Of a stretch of DNA of 6,616 nt, positions 1 through 6,123 are shown in pieces. Within the stretch, counting starts at the first letter, position 1. Each line of letters begins with the position of its first letter. The stretch covers positions 1 through 6,616 of the forward strand of contig JAGAZG010000213.1 of the NCBI GenBank assembly GCA_017940105.1. Direction: 5' to 3'. Below the pieces are notes generated by a model that was given only the letters and a program-made list of their open reading frames with translations, was not told where the DNA came from and searched no databases. The position numbers and the translations under genes are program-made. The stretch comes from Mailhella sp. (GTDB lineage: Bacteria; Desulfobacterota; Desulfovibrionia; Desulfovibrionales; Desulfovibrionaceae).

Positions 1-1199
1 AAAAGCTTCACCTGCTGCAGCCGCAGAATGGCACGTGCACCTCTCTGGAAGAAGCCAAGGAAGCCGCCGCCCGCATAGGATACCCGATCATCGTGCGCCC
101 CAGCTACGTGCTCGGCGGACGAGCCATGATGGTCTGCTACGGCCCTGACGACCTGGACGACTACTTTCGCAACATCGTGGGAACGGAAAAGCCCGAACAT
201 CCCATCCTCATTGACCAGTTCCTCGAAAACGCCATAGAAATGGACGTTGACGCCCTTGCCGACGGAAAAGACGTATATGTGGCCGGAATCATGGAGCATA
301 TCGAAGCGGCTGGCATACACTCCGGCGACTCCGCCTGCTCGCTGCCGCCCTATTCCCTGCCCGACAGCATAGTAAGCGAAATAGAGAGGCAGACCATAGC
401 CCTGGCCAAAGAACTTCGCGTTGTCGGCCTGATGAACATCCAGTTTGCTGTTAAAGACGGTCGCATTTTCATACTGGAAGTGAATCCAAGGGCTTCGCGC
501 ACGGCCCCGTTTGTTTCAAAAGCGACAGGCGTCCCCCTGCCGCGGCTTGCCACGCAGATCATGCTGGGCAAGACGCTTGCCGAGCTTGACCCCTGGTCCA
601 TGCGCAAGACGGGCTATGTGTGCGTCAAGGAATCCGTGTTCCCGTTCAAGCGCTTTCCGGGCGTGGACATCCTGCTTGGACCGGAAATGCGATCCACAGG
701 CGAAGTCATGGGCGTGGCTCGCACGTTTGACGAAGCCTTCCTCAAGAGCCAGCTCGGCGCCGGGCAGGCTCTGCCGACATTCGGCAAGGTGTTCATTTCT
801 GTAAACGACAGGGATAAGCAATTCGTCGCCGACCTTGCCCAATCCTATGCGGATCTCGGCTTTGACCTGCTCGCCACCCGCGGCACGGCCAAGCTGCTCA
901 AAGAATCAGGGCTGGATGTGCAGACCGTTCTTAAAGTTCATGAAGGCAGGCCCAATATCGTGGACATGATAAAAAACGGCGAAGTGGCCATGGTCATCAA
1001 CACGGCCTCGGGCAAGCGCACGAACCACGATTCACGGGCCATACGCCAGAACACGCTGCATCACGGCGTGCCCTTTACCACAACGATTTCAGGTGCGCGG
1101 GCCATCGCACGCGCCATACAGCATGAGCAGGTCAAGGCCCTGCGCGTGGAATGCATCCAGGACTATTACGCGGCATCGCCCAAAGGAGAACATTCATGA
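1..1199 (+). CDS. carB: Carbamoyl-phosphate synthetase large subunit, 3' part (398 residues)
   Basis: CarB uses ATP, bicarbonate and the ammonia released by CarA to make carbamoyl phosphate for pyrimidine and arginine synthesis in the cytoplasm. The reading frame is already open at base 3, so the gene is cut by the window start. The family is about 1,070 residues long, so roughly 680 N-terminal residues lie upstream. Visible parts, in fragment numbering: the second ATP-grasp (carbamoyl-phosphate) domain with RPSYVLGGRAM at 32-42 and the metal/ATP-binding EVNPRASRT at 159-167, then the C-terminal MGS-like allosteric domain from about residue 265. That domain carries ATRGTA, LKVHEGRPNI and VINTASGKR, which line up with the UMP/ornithine-binding region of E. 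coli CarB. GTG at 93 is an internal valine, not a start. The stop TGA overlaps the carA start (ATGA). The frame is intact throughout. Identification is very secure. Confidence 0.97.
   Translation, partial: KLHLLQPQNGTCTSLEEAKEAAARIGYPIIVRPSYVLGGRAMMVCYGPDDLDDYFRNIVGTEKPEHPILIDQFLENAIEMDVDALADGKDVYVAGIMEHIEAAGIHSGDSACSLPPYSLPDSIVSEIERQTIALAKELRVVGLMNIQFAVKDGRIFILEVNPRASRTAPFVSKATGVPLPRLATQIMLGKTLAELDPWSMRKTGYVCVKESVFPFKRFPGVDILLGPEMRSTGEVMGVARTFDEAFLKSQLGAGQALPTFGKVFISVNDRDKQFVADLAQSYADLGFDLLATRGTAKLLKESGLDVQTVLKVHEGRPNIVDMIKNGEVAMVINTASGKRTNHDSRAIRQNTLHHGVPFTTTISGARAIARAIQHEQVKALRVECIQDYYAASPKGEHS
1182..1189 (+). promoter_or_regulatory. Ribosome binding site of carA
   Basis: AAAGGAGA lies inside the last codons of carB, with the AGGAG core ending 7 bases before the ATG at 1196. 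It decides the carA start: the upstream in-frame ATG at 1151 lies inside conserved CarB sequence, has no comparable site, and would add 15 residues absent from CarA proteins. Confidence 0.85.
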
Positions 1200-2338
1200 G
1201 AGCCCTGCTCGCCCTTGAAGACGGATTCACGCTTGAAGGCGAATCCTTTACCGGCCCCATCGAAGCTGCCGGAGGTGAAGTCATTTTCAATACGGCCATG
1301 TCAGGATATCAGGAACTTCTGACCGATCCGTCCTATGCCGGTCAGATGGTCTGCCTTACGTACCCGCTAATCGGCAACTACGGCATCAACGCCGAAGACA
1401 TGGAGTCAGGCAAAATCCACATGTCGGCCCTCATCGTCAAGGAGTGCTGCAAAGAGCCTTCAAACTGGCGATCTGTCGAAAGCCTGCCAGCATTTCTCAT
1501 GCGCCACGGCGTACCCGGCATTGAAGGCATAGATACCCGCGCGCTCACCCTGCACCTGCGCAAAAACGGCGCCATGCGGGGCTGCATCTCCACTACCCTG
1601 CTGGACCCGGAAAAACTGGCTGAAAAAGCGCGTTCACTCCCAGCCATGGAAGGGCAGAACCTGGTCACGCGCGTGGCTCCGAGCCGCCCGTATCGCTGGG
1701 ATGAAACGGCTGGACGCCCCGCCCCGGCAACATTGAACGCAGACGGCTCGTACATCTGGCCAGGGGGGCATTCACTGCACATACTGGTCTACGACTTCGG
1801 CATAAAATGGAATATCCTGCGGCTGCTGGCCGCGCATGACATGGAATTGCTCATCGTGCCTCCAAGCTTTACCTGTGAGCAGGCAAAGGCCGCTGCTCCC
1901 GACGGAGTCTTTCTTTCCAACGGACCTGGAGATCCTGCCGTGCTGAAGCCCGAAATTGCCGAAATCGCAAGGCTTGCCGAAATTTTTCCTATAGGAGCCA
2001 TATGCCTGGGCCATCAGCTGCTCGGCCATGCGCTTGGCGGCACGACTGAAAAGCTGAAATTTGGCCACCACGGCGTGAACCATCCTGTAAAAAACCTGAT
2101 CACCGGCCGCATAGAAATTTCTTCGCAAAATCACGGCTTCTGCGTCATACCGCCGGACGGGGTTGAAAAAGTCTACGTCAACCTCAATGACGGCACCCTT
2201 GAAGGCTTTCGCGACCCGCAACGGCCAATCATGACCGTTCAGCACCATCCGGAAGCCGCTGCCGGACCTACTGACAGCAGAACGTTTTTTGACGATTTTC
2301 GCGACATGGTGCTGCAGCACAAAGAAAAACGCAGCTGA
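1196..2338 (+). CDS. carA: Carbamoyl-phosphate synthetase small (glutaminase) subunit
   Basis: CarA hydrolyses glutamine and channels the ammonia to CarB. The protein is 380 residues, normal for the family (E. coli about 382). The N-terminal CarA-specific domain (about 1-190) contains FNTAMSGYQE, LTDPSYAGQ and YPLIGNYG. A class I glutamine amidotransferase domain follows (about 194-375) with LSNGPGDP (240-247), the nucleophile Cys270 in CLGHQLLGHALGG, SSQNHGF (309-315), and the remaining triad residues His351 and Glu353 in QHHPEA. The start is ATG at 1196, overlapping the carB stop by four bases and preceded by a good Shine-Dalgarno site, so translation is probably coupled to carB. The residues just before the nucleophile read PIGAIC where many CarA proteins have P(I/V)FGIC, a mild variation. 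Having carA after carB is the reverse of the common order. All catalytic residues are present, so it should be active. Confidence 0.97.
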   Translation: MRALLALEDGFTLEGESFTGPIEAAGGEVIFNTAMSGYQELLTDPSYAGQMVCLTYPLIGNYGINAEDMESGKIHMSALIVKECCKEPSNWRSVESLPAFLMRHGVPGIEGIDTRALTLHLRKNGAMRGCISTTLLDPEKLAEKARSLPAMEGQNLVTRVAPSRPYRWDETAGRPAPATLNADGSYIWPGGHSLHILVYDFGIKWNILRLLAAHDMELLIVPPSFTCEQAKAAAPDGVFLSNGPGDPAVLKPEIAEIARLAEIFPIGAICLGHQLLGHALGGTTEKLKFGHHGVNHPVKNLITGRIEISSQNHGFCVIPPDGVEKVYVNLNDGTLEGFRDPQRPIMTVQHHPEAAAGPTDSRTFFDDFRDMVLQHKEKRS

Positions 2339-2362
2339 TTGCAGATTCATTCCACAGCCTGC

Positions 2363-2368
2363 AAGGAG
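2363..2368 (+). promoter_or_regulatory. Ribosome binding site of the HerA-like gene
   Basis: AAGGAG, 6 bases before the ATG at 2375. It favours that start over the in-frame TTG at 2339, which directly abuts the carA stop codon and has no ribosome site of its own. Confidence 0.8.
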
Positions 2369-2374
2369 CATACC

Positions 2375-3973
2375 ATGCTGACTTCTGACAAACGCCTTTT
2401 CATCGCCGCCGCGGAAGACCCGGCAAAACTTTCAGCCGATGGGCGGGAACTCTGCATGGAATCCCGCATGAGCAACAGGCATGGACTGATTACCGGCGCC
2501 ACAGGCACGGGAAAGACCGTTTCTTTGCAAAACCTGGCGGAAAGCTTCAGCGCACTCGGCGTTCCCGTGCTGCTGACAGATGTCAAGGGAGATCTCGCGG
2601 CCATGTGCGGTCCGGCGCAGCCCAAAGGCAGCATTGCCGCGCGCATCGACGAACTTGGCCTGAGGCAAAAAGGCTACGAAAACCGCGGCTATCCTGTCTG
2701 CTTCTGGGACATCGCCGGCAGGCAGGGGCATCCCATGAGGGCCACCATCAGCGAAATGGGCCCCCTGGCGCTCGCCCGCCTGCTTGACCTGAATGACGTG
2801 CAAAGCGGACTGCTCAACATCATTTTCCGCATTGCTGATGACAACGGCCTGCTGCTGCTTGACCTCAAGGATCTGCGCAGCATGGTCGCCTGGGTTTCTG
2901 ACAACCGCGGCGAATACGCCGCAGCCTACGGCAATATCGCCACCGCAAGCATCGGCGCCGTGCAACGGGCTCTTCTGCGGCTTGAAGACGAAGGAGCGGA
3001 CAACTTTTTTGGTGAACCGTCGCTGGACATCCGCGATTTGTTCCGCACAGATGCGAATGGCCGGGGTGTCATCAACATTCTGGCTGCAGACAAGCTTATG
3101 CAGCAGCCGCGCATGTATGCAGCCGTACTGTACTGGCTTCTTTCAGAAATGTACGAGCAGCTCCCTGAAGTCGGCGACTGCGAGCAGCCGCATTTTGTGC
3201 TGATGTTTGACGAAGCCCACCTTTTGTTCAACGACATGCCCAAAACGCTCCTTGAAAAAATGGAACAGGTTGTCAGGCTCATACGATCCAAGGGCGTGGG
3301 AATATATTTTGTCACCCAGAATCCTGCCGATGTTCCAGACAGCGTTCTTTCGCAGCTGGGCAACCGCATCCAGCACGCGCTGCGTGCCTATACCCCAAGG
3401 GATCAAAAAGCCGTGCGCGTCGCCGCGCAGACGTTTCGCACCAATCCTGCCATCAGCACGGAACAGGCCATTACAGAACTTCGCACGGGCGAAGCGCTTG
3501 TTTCGTTTCTTGACCGCAAGGGAGCGCCATCCATGGTGGAGCGGGCTCTCATTCTGCCTCCCGAAGGCGGCATCGGCCCCATACTGGAAGAACAGAGAAA
3601 AAAAATCATTGCGGAGTCTCCCCTTGGCAAGACATACGATGAACCCATCGACCGCGAATCCGCCTATGAACTGCTTGCAGAACGCACGGAGCAGCTGCAG
3701 CGGGAAGCCAGTCTTGCAGCCTGGGACAAGCAAAGAGTCAAACTGGAAAGCACAGAGCGAAAAGCTCAGCAGGCAGCGCAAAGGCAGGCGCGCGCAGAAG
3801 AGCGTGAAGCCCGCCAGCGCGAAAAAGAAGCACAGAAAAGCGACATATTCGGCAATCTGCTTAACTCTGTGACAAAGCAGGCGACGCGCACGATTACAAA
3901 CAACGTGGGCAGGCAGATAGGCAACTCGCTTGTACGCGGAATTCTTGGCGGCCTTCTGGGCGGAAAGCGCTGA
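2375..3973 (+). CDS. HerA-like P-loop ATPase, YjgR/DUF853 family
   Basis: A 532-residue ATPase resembling E. coli YjgR (about 500 residues), whose family is related to the HerA/FtsK hexameric DNA translocases; its cellular role is not established. The ATPase core has Walker A GATGTGKT (41-48), followed by a conserved segment with LLTDVKGDL (67-74). Walker B is FVLMFDEAHLLF (274-285, Asp279/Glu280). A sensor-like VTQNPADVP (313-321) and LGNRIQHALRA (328-338), a likely arginine-finger region, come next. Residues about 428-488 are rich in Glu, Arg, Lys, Gln and Ala and look like a coiled coil. The tail runs from GNLLNSVTKQATRTI to a glycine-rich RGILGGLLGGKR end, as is typical of this family. 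No signal peptide or clear membrane segment is seen. The start ATG has a good ribosome site; the gene lies 36 bases after carA and 23 before the peptidase gene, so it probably shares their transcript. Family assignment is firm; DNA translocation is inferred from the fold. Confidence 0.9.
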   Translation: MLTSDKRLFIAAAEDPAKLSADGRELCMESRMSNRHGLITGATGTGKTVSLQNLAESFSALGVPVLLTDVKGDLAAMCGPAQPKGSIAARIDELGLRQKGYENRGYPVCFWDIAGRQGHPMRATISEMGPLALARLLDLNDVQSGLLNIIFRIADDNGLLLLDLKDLRSMVAWVSDNRGEYAAAYGNIATASIGAVQRALLRLEDEGADNFFGEPSLDIRDLFRTDANGRGVINILAADKLMQQPRMYAAVLYWLLSEMYEQLPEVGDCEQPHFVLMFDEAHLLFNDMPKTLLEKMEQVVRLIRSKGVGIYFVTQNPADVPDSVLSQLGNRIQHALRAYTPRDQKAVRVAAQTFRTNPAISTEQAITELRTGEALVSFLDRKGAPSMVERALILPPEGGIGPILEEQRKKIIAESPLGKTYDEPIDRESAYELLAERTEQLQREASLAAWDKQRVKLESTERKAQQAAQRQARAEEREARQREKEAQKSDIFGNLLNSVTKQATRTITNNVGRQIGNSLVRGILGGLLGGKR

Positions 3974-3996
3974 CAGATCCAGCAAGCGGAAGCACT

Positions 3997-5070
3997 ATGA
4001 ACAAAAACTCCTTTTTGGCGCGGCGGGAAAGTCTGCGCAAACTGATGCAGGAAGAAAAGCTGGATACGCTTCTCATAAGCCAGCCGGCAAACCGCTTTTA
4101 CCTTTCAGGCTTTGAGCTCCATGACTGCCAATGCAACGAAAGTTCAGGCTGTCTCATCATCCGGGCCGACGGCAAAGACTGGCTGTGCACAGACAGCCGG
4201 TATGAGGAAGCCGCGCTCACTCTTTGGGAAAACGACCGTGTCTTCATCTACAGGGGACGATTTTCAGAGGAACTCAACGGTCACCTGAAAGACCTTGCAT
4301 CAGGCCGCATCGGCTTTGAGGCGGAGCATCTTTCCTGCGGCTTCGTGCAGAGGCTGGAACCCGGCCTGGACATGCAGGCTGCGGACGGCCTGGCAGAACG
4401 GCTGCGCATGGTGAAAGACGCTGAAGAAATCCAATGCATTGAGACATCTGTTGCGCTCAACCACCGCATGCTGGAATGGCTGCCGTCACGACTGGAGCCA
4501 GGGCGGACGGAAGCCGACATAGCCTGGGACATTGAAAAATTCTACCGCGAAAACGGCGCGTCAGAGCTCAGCTTTCCTTCCATTGTTGCCGTGGATGCCA
4601 ACGCGGCCCTGCCTCATTACGCACCGGAAAATCCGGCTGAGCTTCACGAAAACTGCCAAATTCTGATTGACGAAGGATGCCGCCTTAACCGCTATTGCTC
4701 CGACCAGACAAGAACCTGGTGGATAGGCGATTCTGCAGATCCTCGCTTTTCAGAAATGCTCTCGCGGGTGCAGGAAGCGCAGCGGCGAGCCATAGCATTT
4801 TTAAGGCCAGGCATCACCGGCGCTCAGGCCCATGAAACCGCGGCGGCATATTTTGCTTCGTGCGGGGTGAGCAGGTATTTCAACCATTCGCTGGGACATG
4901 GTGTCGGCCTTGAAACGCATGAAGGCCCCCGCCTCGGCCCTCACAGCAAAGACGTGCTCAGGCCGGGCATGATCGTCACCATAGAACCGGGCCTGTACTA
5001 TCCCGGCTGGGGCGGAGCCCGCTGGGAGCATATGGCCGTCATCACTGAAGACGGCTGCCGGGTGCTGTAG
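3997..5070 (+). CDS. M24 family metallopeptidase (Xaa-Pro aminopeptidase/dipeptidase-like)
   Basis: A 357-residue cytoplasmic peptidase of the creatinase/aminopeptidase P/prolidase family, likely removing residues next to proline from peptides. The N-terminal creatinase-like domain (about 5-130) contains TLLISQPANRFYLSGF. The catalytic pita-bread domain (about 148-357) has all five expected metal ligands: Asp225 in LIDEG, Asp236 in YCSDQTRT, His301 in LGHGVG, Glu330 in TIEPGLYYPG and Glu344 in ARWEHM. Active-site histidines His207 (LPHY) and His308 (THEG) are also present. Length is normal for the group. The protein stops right after TEDGCRVL, a few residues earlier than many relatives. The ribosome site is modest (GCGGAAG about 6 bases before the ATG). 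The gap from the HerA-like gene is 23 bases, with no terminator seen, so the two are likely cotranscribed. Aminopeptidase P and PepQ-type dipeptidase cannot be told apart from the sequence, so no symbol is given. Confidence 0.92.
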   Translation: MNKNSFLARRESLRKLMQEEKLDTLLISQPANRFYLSGFELHDCQCNESSGCLIIRADGKDWLCTDSRYEEAALTLWENDRVFIYRGRFSEELNGHLKDLASGRIGFEAEHLSCGFVQRLEPGLDMQAADGLAERLRMVKDAEEIQCIETSVALNHRMLEWLPSRLEPGRTEADIAWDIEKFYRENGASELSFPSIVAVDANAALPHYAPENPAELHENCQILIDEGCRLNRYCSDQTRTWWIGDSADPRFSEMLSRVQEAQRRAIAFLRPGITGAQAHETAAAYFASCGVSRYFNHSLGHGVGLETHEGPRLGPHSKDVLRPGMIVTIEPGLYYPGWGGARWEHMAVITEDGCRVL

Positions 5071-5078
5071 CCGGTCTC

Positions 5079-5107
5079 TGGACGCCCGCAGCGCCATGAT
5101 TATATAT
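5079..5107 (+). promoter_or_regulatory. Possible sigma70-type promoter for the DUF2333 gene
   Basis: TGGACG at 5079-5084 matches the -35 consensus at four of six bases. TATATA at 5101-5106 (four of six to TATAAT) sits 16 bases downstream. The AT-rich patch stands out from the GC-rich surroundings, and this is the only wide gap in the window. Both boxes are imperfect, so the call is tentative. Confidence 0.3.
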
Positions 5108-5152
5108 CTTAACGCAGTGAAAAGACCGTTCTTTTTTTTTCGGAGCATTAAC

Positions 5153-5157
5153 AGGAG
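5153..5157 (+). promoter_or_regulatory. Ribosome binding site of the DUF2333 gene
   Basis: AGGAG, 7 bases before the ATG at 5165 but only 1 base before the in-frame ATG at 5159. The spacing selects 5165 as the start, giving a 312-residue protein. Confidence 0.75.
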
Positions 5158-5164
5158 CATGCGC

Positions 5165-6103
5165 ATGAATATTTCCAAAAATCTCCAGAAAGCCGTGCCC
5201 AGCAGGGATCATGTGCTTATCGTCGGACGTACGCTTGGCATACAGATCCTGCTGTTTTTCAGCATTATCTTTGCCGTTTGGGGCACGCAAAAACTCTATA
5301 CGCTTGTCGACCGGGTCAAATTTCCTGTCTACCAGGTTGCCGTTGCCGACGGCATGACGGACGAAGACAAAGGAATAGAACTCCTTTCCGCCCTGACTCA
5401 CCGGCTCGAAACAGAGCTGGGATCCACCTTCGGGCTTACCACCAACGACATTATTTTTAACCGCTGGCTGCTTGACAACCGTGCCTATCGCCAGTTTGGA
5501 ACCTATGTCGCAACCAGGATGCTCTTTGACAACTATTCCACTAACATAGCCAAGCTTGGCGCAAACGACAGGGAAAACGACCTCCTTTACGACGCCAGAA
5601 TGACGCGCCTTTCCATGGGACCGAAACGCTGGGGCATTCTGGGCCTGCCCTCGGCCGAAGGCAATTATAAGAAAGCCCTGTCCAACGCCGAAAAATATAA
5701 AAAAGATCTCAAAGCCGGCAAAGCAGTGTACAACTGCCGCACAGACGACCTGTACTCGGCCCTTAACGTCATACTGGGCGAAACAGTGCTCGGATACGCC
5801 CAGGGACTGCTGAACAACAGCCAGGACATCCCCTTCTACACACTGGACAACCGCATCTATGAAGCTCAGGGCGTCATTTATGTCGTCCGCGATTATGTCA
5901 AGGCGCTGTACGACCTCTATCCTGAAATCGCAGCAAAAAACAACAAGCAGAACATGGATGAAGCCATGCATTACATGAATCTCATCTGCAGCTACGATCC
6001 CTTGTACATCACCTCATGGTTCAACTCCGGCGAACTCATCATCTCTTACCTACTGTTCACCAGAAACCGTCTTGCGGACATTCGCGACAGCCTGCGCATA
6101 TAG
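5165..6103 (+). CDS. DUF2333-type membrane-anchored protein of unknown function
   Basis: A 312-residue protein. A short basic N-terminus (Lys5, Lys9, Arg14, Arg22) precedes one hydrophobic segment at about 24-40 (LGIQILLFFSIIFAVWG). The rest is a soluble, probably mostly helical domain. The pattern suggests a signal anchor with the bulk of the protein outside the cytoplasmic membrane. Recognisable family wording includes RLETELGSTFGLTTNDI (80-96), RWLLDNRAYRQFG (100-112), the SMGPKRWGILGLPSAEGNY region (150-168) and AGKAVYNCRTDDL (185-197); I recall these as typical of DUF2333 proteins but could not search. No catalytic motif, lipobox or metal site is visible. Two cysteines (Cys191, Cys275) lie in the soluble part. 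Its function is unknown. It sits 94 bases after the peptidase gene and 20 before rarA. The start is chosen by AGGAG spacing; ATG 5159 is an alternative that would add two residues. Confidence 0.8.
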   Translation: MNISKNLQKAVPSRDHVLIVGRTLGIQILLFFSIIFAVWGTQKLYTLVDRVKFPVYQVAVADGMTDEDKGIELLSALTHRLETELGSTFGLTTNDIIFNRWLLDNRAYRQFGTYVATRMLFDNYSTNIAKLGANDRENDLLYDARMTRLSMGPKRWGILGLPSAEGNYKKALSNAEKYKKDLKAGKAVYNCRTDDLYSALNVILGETVLGYAQGLLNNSQDIPFYTLDNRIYEAQGVIYVVRDYVKALYDLYPEIAAKNNKQNMDEAMHYMNLICSYDPLYITSWFNSGELIISYLLFTRNRLADIRDSLRI

Positions 6104-6110
6104 CGACTCC

Positions 6111-6117
6111 GGCGGTG
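6111..6117 (+). promoter_or_regulatory. Probable ribosome binding site of rarA
   Basis: GGCGGTG differs by one base from the ideal GGAGGTG and ends 6 bases before the ATG at 6124. The later in-frame ATG at 6133 has no such site, so 6124 is preferred. The choice matters because it keeps Gln3 of the QMSFF motif. Confidence 0.55.
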
Positions 6118-6123
6118 CACTCC

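Larger units (their letters stand above)
5071..5164 (+). other. AT-rich intergenic leader with T9 run and small hairpin
   Basis: This is the longest gap between genes in the window. It holds a TATATATCTT stretch (5101-5110), a short AT-rich inverted repeat AAAAGA/TCTTTT (5120-5125 and 5130-5135, loop CCGT) that runs into nine T residues (5132-5140), and the AGGAG ribosome site (5153-5157) of the next gene. The hairpin has only one G-C pair, so it is weak as a terminator. An open frame runs through from ATG 5096, but it lacks a ribosome site and would put a phenylalanine run in front of the protein, so I treat the region as non-coding leader. Confidence 0.6.

Noticed and set aside
1772..2371. 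Minus-strand open frame of 199 codons opposite carA
   Set aside because: It is a shadow of the glutaminase domain of CarA with no recognisable protein features.
2339..2374. TTG start at 2339 for the HerA-like gene, abutting the carA stop
   Set aside because: It has no ribosome site, whereas ATG 2375 has AAGGAG at ideal spacing and the protein then begins like its relatives.
2375..3973. HerA-like gene as part of an antiphage HerA-nuclease or HerA-Sir2 system
   Set aside because: No nuclease, Sir2 or other effector gene is adjacent, the protein matches the housekeeping YjgR-type family, and there are no signs of transfer such as a base composition shift, integrase or repeats.
3143..3985. Minus-strand open frame of 280 codons opposite the HerA-like gene
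   Set aside because: It is antisense to conserved ATPase motifs and the coiled-coil region, its composition is cysteine- and phenylalanine-rich with no domain, and it has no supporting start context.
5052..5073. CGGCT/AGCCG inverted repeat spanning the end of the peptidase gene, as a terminator
   Set aside because: The stem is only five base pairs with a 12-base loop, lies largely within coding sequence, and has no T tract immediately after it.
5096..5164. N-terminal extension of the DUF2333 protein from ATG 5096
   Set aside because: It would encode a phenylalanine run from the T9 tract and has no ribosome site; the AGGAG site at 5153-5157 points to ATG 5165.
5042..5971. Long open frame on the minus strand (309 codons) opposite the DUF2333 gene
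   Set aside because: It lies entirely opposite genes with strong family matches, has no recognisable domain, and is the kind of antisense frame expected from the codon bias of the + strand genes.
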